This document shows positions 62,247-64,000 of a stretch of 64,000 bases of DNA, in pieces. A model generated the notes under the pieces. The model was not told where the DNA came from. It saw nothing but the letters and a program-made list of their open reading frames with translations, and did not search any database. Origin of the DNA: DAOUAT01 sp964551735. GTDB lineage: Bacteria > Chloroflexota > Anaerolineae > CG2-30-64-16. Both the position numbers and the translations under genes were made by a program. Position 1 is the stretch's first letter. Each line of letters starts with the position of its first letter. The stretch is from contig CAZKEF010000022.1 in NCBI GenBank assembly GCA_964551735.1, positions 1 through 64,000 on the forward strand, read 5' to 3'.

Positions 62247-62276
62247 ATTATATACCCCATCGCAACTACAAGGCAA
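62247..62276 (-). promoter_or_regulatory. Sigma-70-like promoter of the regulator/kinase transcript
   Basis: On the minus strand TTGCCT (complement of 62271-62276), 18-base spacer, TATAAT (complement of 62247-62252). Transcription would start near 62240, 29 bases from the ATG. Confidence 0.65.
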
Positions 62277-62296
62277 GTGATATGCGACACAACCAC

Positions 62297-62368
62297 TACG
62301 CATTTCTACGTAGTGGCTCCGTCCCCCGATACGTACAAAACTCGAGGCTCACGCTTCCGGGATACGTA
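62297..62368. promoter_or_regulatory. Cluster of TACGTA-type sites
   Basis: TACGCA (62297-62302) and TACGTA (62307-62312) form ACTACG-N8-CGTAGT; further TACGTA lie at 62330-62335 and 62363-62368, the latter two within GATACGTA. Three perfect copies of a hexanucleotide palindrome in 62 bases is far above chance. It is in the divergent region of the regulator at 61546 and the small membrane gene at 62485. Confidence 0.5.
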
Positions 62369-62484
62369 TTTCGTCTGGGTGCGAGATCAATGGTTCCCCC
62401 GATGACAAGCACACTGTCGCATGGTAAGGTTGGGTTGCAGAATCACTGGAGGCAAGCCGTTCGCACCGATGAGGAGGTGTCATC

Positions 62485-62721
62485 ATGGCAGAGTGGCCGC
62501 TGATCATCAAATTTGCCGAAGTCGTCATCATGGAAGTTCTGGTGGCGGTGGCCGTCGTGGCGCTCTTGATCGCCGCCGTGCGCGATATCGTAGAAGCGAA
62601 AGTGCTGGCATCGCGCCGCAGAGATCAAATCGCCCTGGATGTCGAGACACAAGCGTCAGTGACGCCGGCAGCCGAAGCCCAGAAACCCGTCGCACCCCAG
62701 CCTGCCAACCTGACGCTGTAA
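62485..62721 (+). CDS. Small membrane protein with basic and Ala/Pro tail
   Basis: 78 residues, with GAGGAGGTG (62471-62479) before the ATG. MAEWPLIIKFAEVVIMEVLV and VAVVALLIAAVRDIVEAKVL form one long or two short membrane helices, then a positive RRR and a flexible Ala/Pro/Gln-rich tail (ETQASVTPAAEAQKPVAPQP). Not a family I know. It is divergent from the regulator/kinase pair across the TACGTA cluster, so it is likely under that system. A terminator follows at 62796. Confidence 0.7.
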   Translation: MAEWPLIIKFAEVVIMEVLVAVAVVALLIAAVRDIVEAKVLASRRRDQIALDVETQASVTPAAEAQKPVAPQPANLTL

Positions 62722-62795
62722 GCCTCACCGCTGCGGCACGCGCCGGGCGTGCCGCGCCCGAGCGCCTGAGCGCGGCGCCCGTTTGCTCCCCCTGA

Positions 62796-62825
62796 CCGAG
62801 GAGCGGTTCAACCGCTCCTCGGTTT
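62796..62825 (+). terminator. Rho-independent terminator
   Basis: CCGAGGAGCGG (62796-62806) pairs with CCGCTCCTCGG (62812-62822), 5-base loop, then TTT. It lies 75 bases after the small membrane gene. Confidence 0.8.
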
Positions 62826-63006
62826 CATTGTCCGACCCTCTTCGGTGGCGCCACCTCTCGTCGGCACGGTGTCCCCAGCAATCATCTCGGCCGCGCAGCC
62901 AAGTCCATTTGTGCGATTCTCGCGCTATCTGGTATGATTGGCGCCAGCAACAACGCGGCGGCCCGCCATTCAAGCCTATACCAGCTTCATGACAACGGAG
63001 TCGTCC

Positions 63007-63787
63007 ATGCAGATCAATGCAATCTTAAGTGACCGCCTCCGCGGCGTCGCAGTCGGTGCGGCGGTCGGCGACGCGTTCGGCATGTCCCTGGAGTTTGGCC
63101 CGGCCGTTCCCGTGGATCGGCTGGTGCGCACTATGCAGGCAGGGCGCCTGCCTGCGGGCGCATTCACTGACGACACTGAGATGGCGCTGGCGCTTGCCGA
63201 AAGCCTCCTGGCCCACGATCCACTGGACCCGGCCGACCTTGCCCAGCGCTTTGTCGCCTGCTATCGCGCCGGCCCGGCGGATATCGGCCAGCAAACCCAA
63301 TTAGCGCTCAGGTGCATCGCCCAGGGCGAACCCTGGGCCGCGGCCGTGGCTGCGGTGCAGGCCGAGGATCCCTGGTCGGCCGGCAACGGCTCGGCCATGC
63401 GGTGCTGGCCTGTCGCACTGGCCCGCTGGGATGACCCAGATCGCCTGCTGGCTGAGCGCTACCAGGGCGCAAATCTGACCATCGCCTGCGACCTGCCGGA
63501 GCGCCTGCCCGCGCTGCCCGCGGCCGTGGAAGTCGCCGCCTACCGCATCACCGCCGAGGCGCTGACCAACGTCGTCCGCCACGCGCGCGTCCCGGGTCCA
63601 ACTGGCGGTGACTGATAGGGTTGACTTAGCGATCAGCGACGACGGCCGCGGGCTGCCCCCCGACGCCGCCGCGGGCGTGGGCCTGGTCTCCATGCGCGAG
63701 CGTGCCGCGGAGCTGGGCGGTGAGTGTGCGGTCACGTCGGGTGCGGGAGCAGGAACGACGGTGCGGGTGCGGCTGCCGTTGCCGTGA
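63007..63787 (+). pseudogene. ADP-ribosylglycohydrolase N-terminus fused to a histidine kinase C-terminus, frameshifted
   Basis: Start ATG 63007 (CGGAG upstream). Residues 1-150 are the N-terminal part of the DraG/ADP-ribosylglycohydrolase fold: GVAVGAAVGDAFGMSLEFGP, metal-site GAFTDDTEMALALAESL and NGSAMRCWPVALARWDDP. The chain then turns, at about 63470, into a HisKA_3 kinase end: AVEVAAYRITAEALTNVVRH. The frame breaks at about 63590 (stop at 63615), while the kinase reads on in another frame: LAISDDGRGLPPDAA and VSMRERAAELGGE, to the stop at 63787. Adding one CG to the CACGCGCGCGTC run would restore it as HARASRVQL. So it is a deletion-born chimera of two genes or an assembly join; not a working enzyme as written. 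Confidence 0.75.
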
Positions 63788-63811
63788 AGACGATAGGGCC
63801 AGGTCCCGGAA

Positions 63812-63864
63812 TCGAGGCTTCAGCCGGTCTCTCGCGTCGCGCACCAAACCGGCTAAAGCCTCGA
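63812..63864. repeat. Inverted repeat before the last regulator
   Basis: TCGAGGCTTCAGCCGGT (63812-63828) pairs with 63848-63864 with one mismatch; loop 19 bases. It lies in the spacer between kinase remnant and response regulator, and looks like a dispersed palindromic repeat. Confidence 0.65.
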
Positions 63865-63890
63865 GTCCAGCTTCTATGTTAAGCAAGAGA

Positions 63891-64000
63891 ATGTCGAGTC
63901 ATATGGACAAAATCACCATCCTCATCGCCGACGACTCGGCGCCCTTCCGCGACGGCATGCGCGCCATGCTGCGCCGTGAGGCGGACTTGGTGCTGCTGGG
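63891..64000 (+). CDS. Response regulator, N-terminal part (cut by window end)
   Basis: Begins at ATG 63891 (MSSHMDKITILIADDSAPFR) or ATG 63903; the sequence runs off the right edge. The acidic pair in ILIADDS and the helix RDGMRAMLRREADLVLLG are those of a receiver domain. By order it is the partner of the kinase whose C-terminus lies at 63470-63787, and by analogy with the others in this window of NarL/LuxR type. The phospho-acceptor Asp is outside the window. Confidence 0.85.
   Translation, partial: MSSHMDKITILIADDSAPFRDGMRAMLRREADLVLL

Overview
The window is G+C-rich (roughly two thirds by eye) and almost fully coding, with AGGAGG-type ribosome binding sites. Its gene content points to an uncultured member of the Chloroflexota, probably Anaerolineae/Caldilineae-like. 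The reasons are several HisKA_3-type histidine kinases paired with NarL/LuxR response regulators, lipoproteins with SH3b domains and Thr/Pro-rich linkers, very large secreted beta-sandwich proteins, and scattered short palindromic repeats. The taxon is inferred from this style only; no rRNA, tRNA or marker gene was seen, and no CRISPR array, phage or intact insertion sequence.

Layout. 1-1948: tldD (partial) and tldE/pmbA. 2044-8744 (minus): a cyclase-like alpha/alpha-barrel gene broken at a ten-G run, then a 1858-residue secreted protein with FecR and beta-sandwich domains. 8985-17474: SH3b/beta-propeller lipoprotein, old-yellow-enzyme reductase, a small operon (double GNAT, an overlapping 42-residue membrane peptide, a membrane-anchored protein), a Cys/Met PLP enzyme, and small TfoX-N, DUF1801, GyrI-like and SRPBCC proteins.

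17548-28750 is a signalling block. An ABC exporter, a small membrane protein, a kinase and a regulator (like yvfRSTU of Bacillus) are followed by two more kinase/regulator pairs. Two matching 18-bp palindromes (ATCC-N10-GGAT) sit at about -42 of candidate promoters before the exporter and after the first regulator. Every kinase-to-regulator spacer carries a different repeat.

28885-38603: DUF3828 protein, a MITE-like element, a lipoprotein, CPBP and S41 proteases, a P-loop kinase divergent from a second ABC exporter, a HAD phosphatase, a carotenoid-hydratase-like membrane protein, and a decayed copy of the gene at 11783-12268. 38640-44830 (minus): a class III nucleotide cyclase/ATPase/TPR protein directly upstream of a SulP transporter carrying STAS and cyclic-nucleotide-binding domains, a likely cAMP-to-transport circuit. 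45366-47553: secreted protein and a sulfatase-maturase-like radical SAM enzyme. 47700-52336 (minus): MoxR/DUF58/DUF4129 operon led by a zinc-ribbon gene. 52624-59742: a 2372-residue secreted protein. 59928-62211 (minus): regulator and GAF kinase, with a TACGTA cluster upstream. 63007-64000: an ADP-ribosylglycohydrolase fragment fused to the end of a histidine kinase, followed by the start of another regulator.
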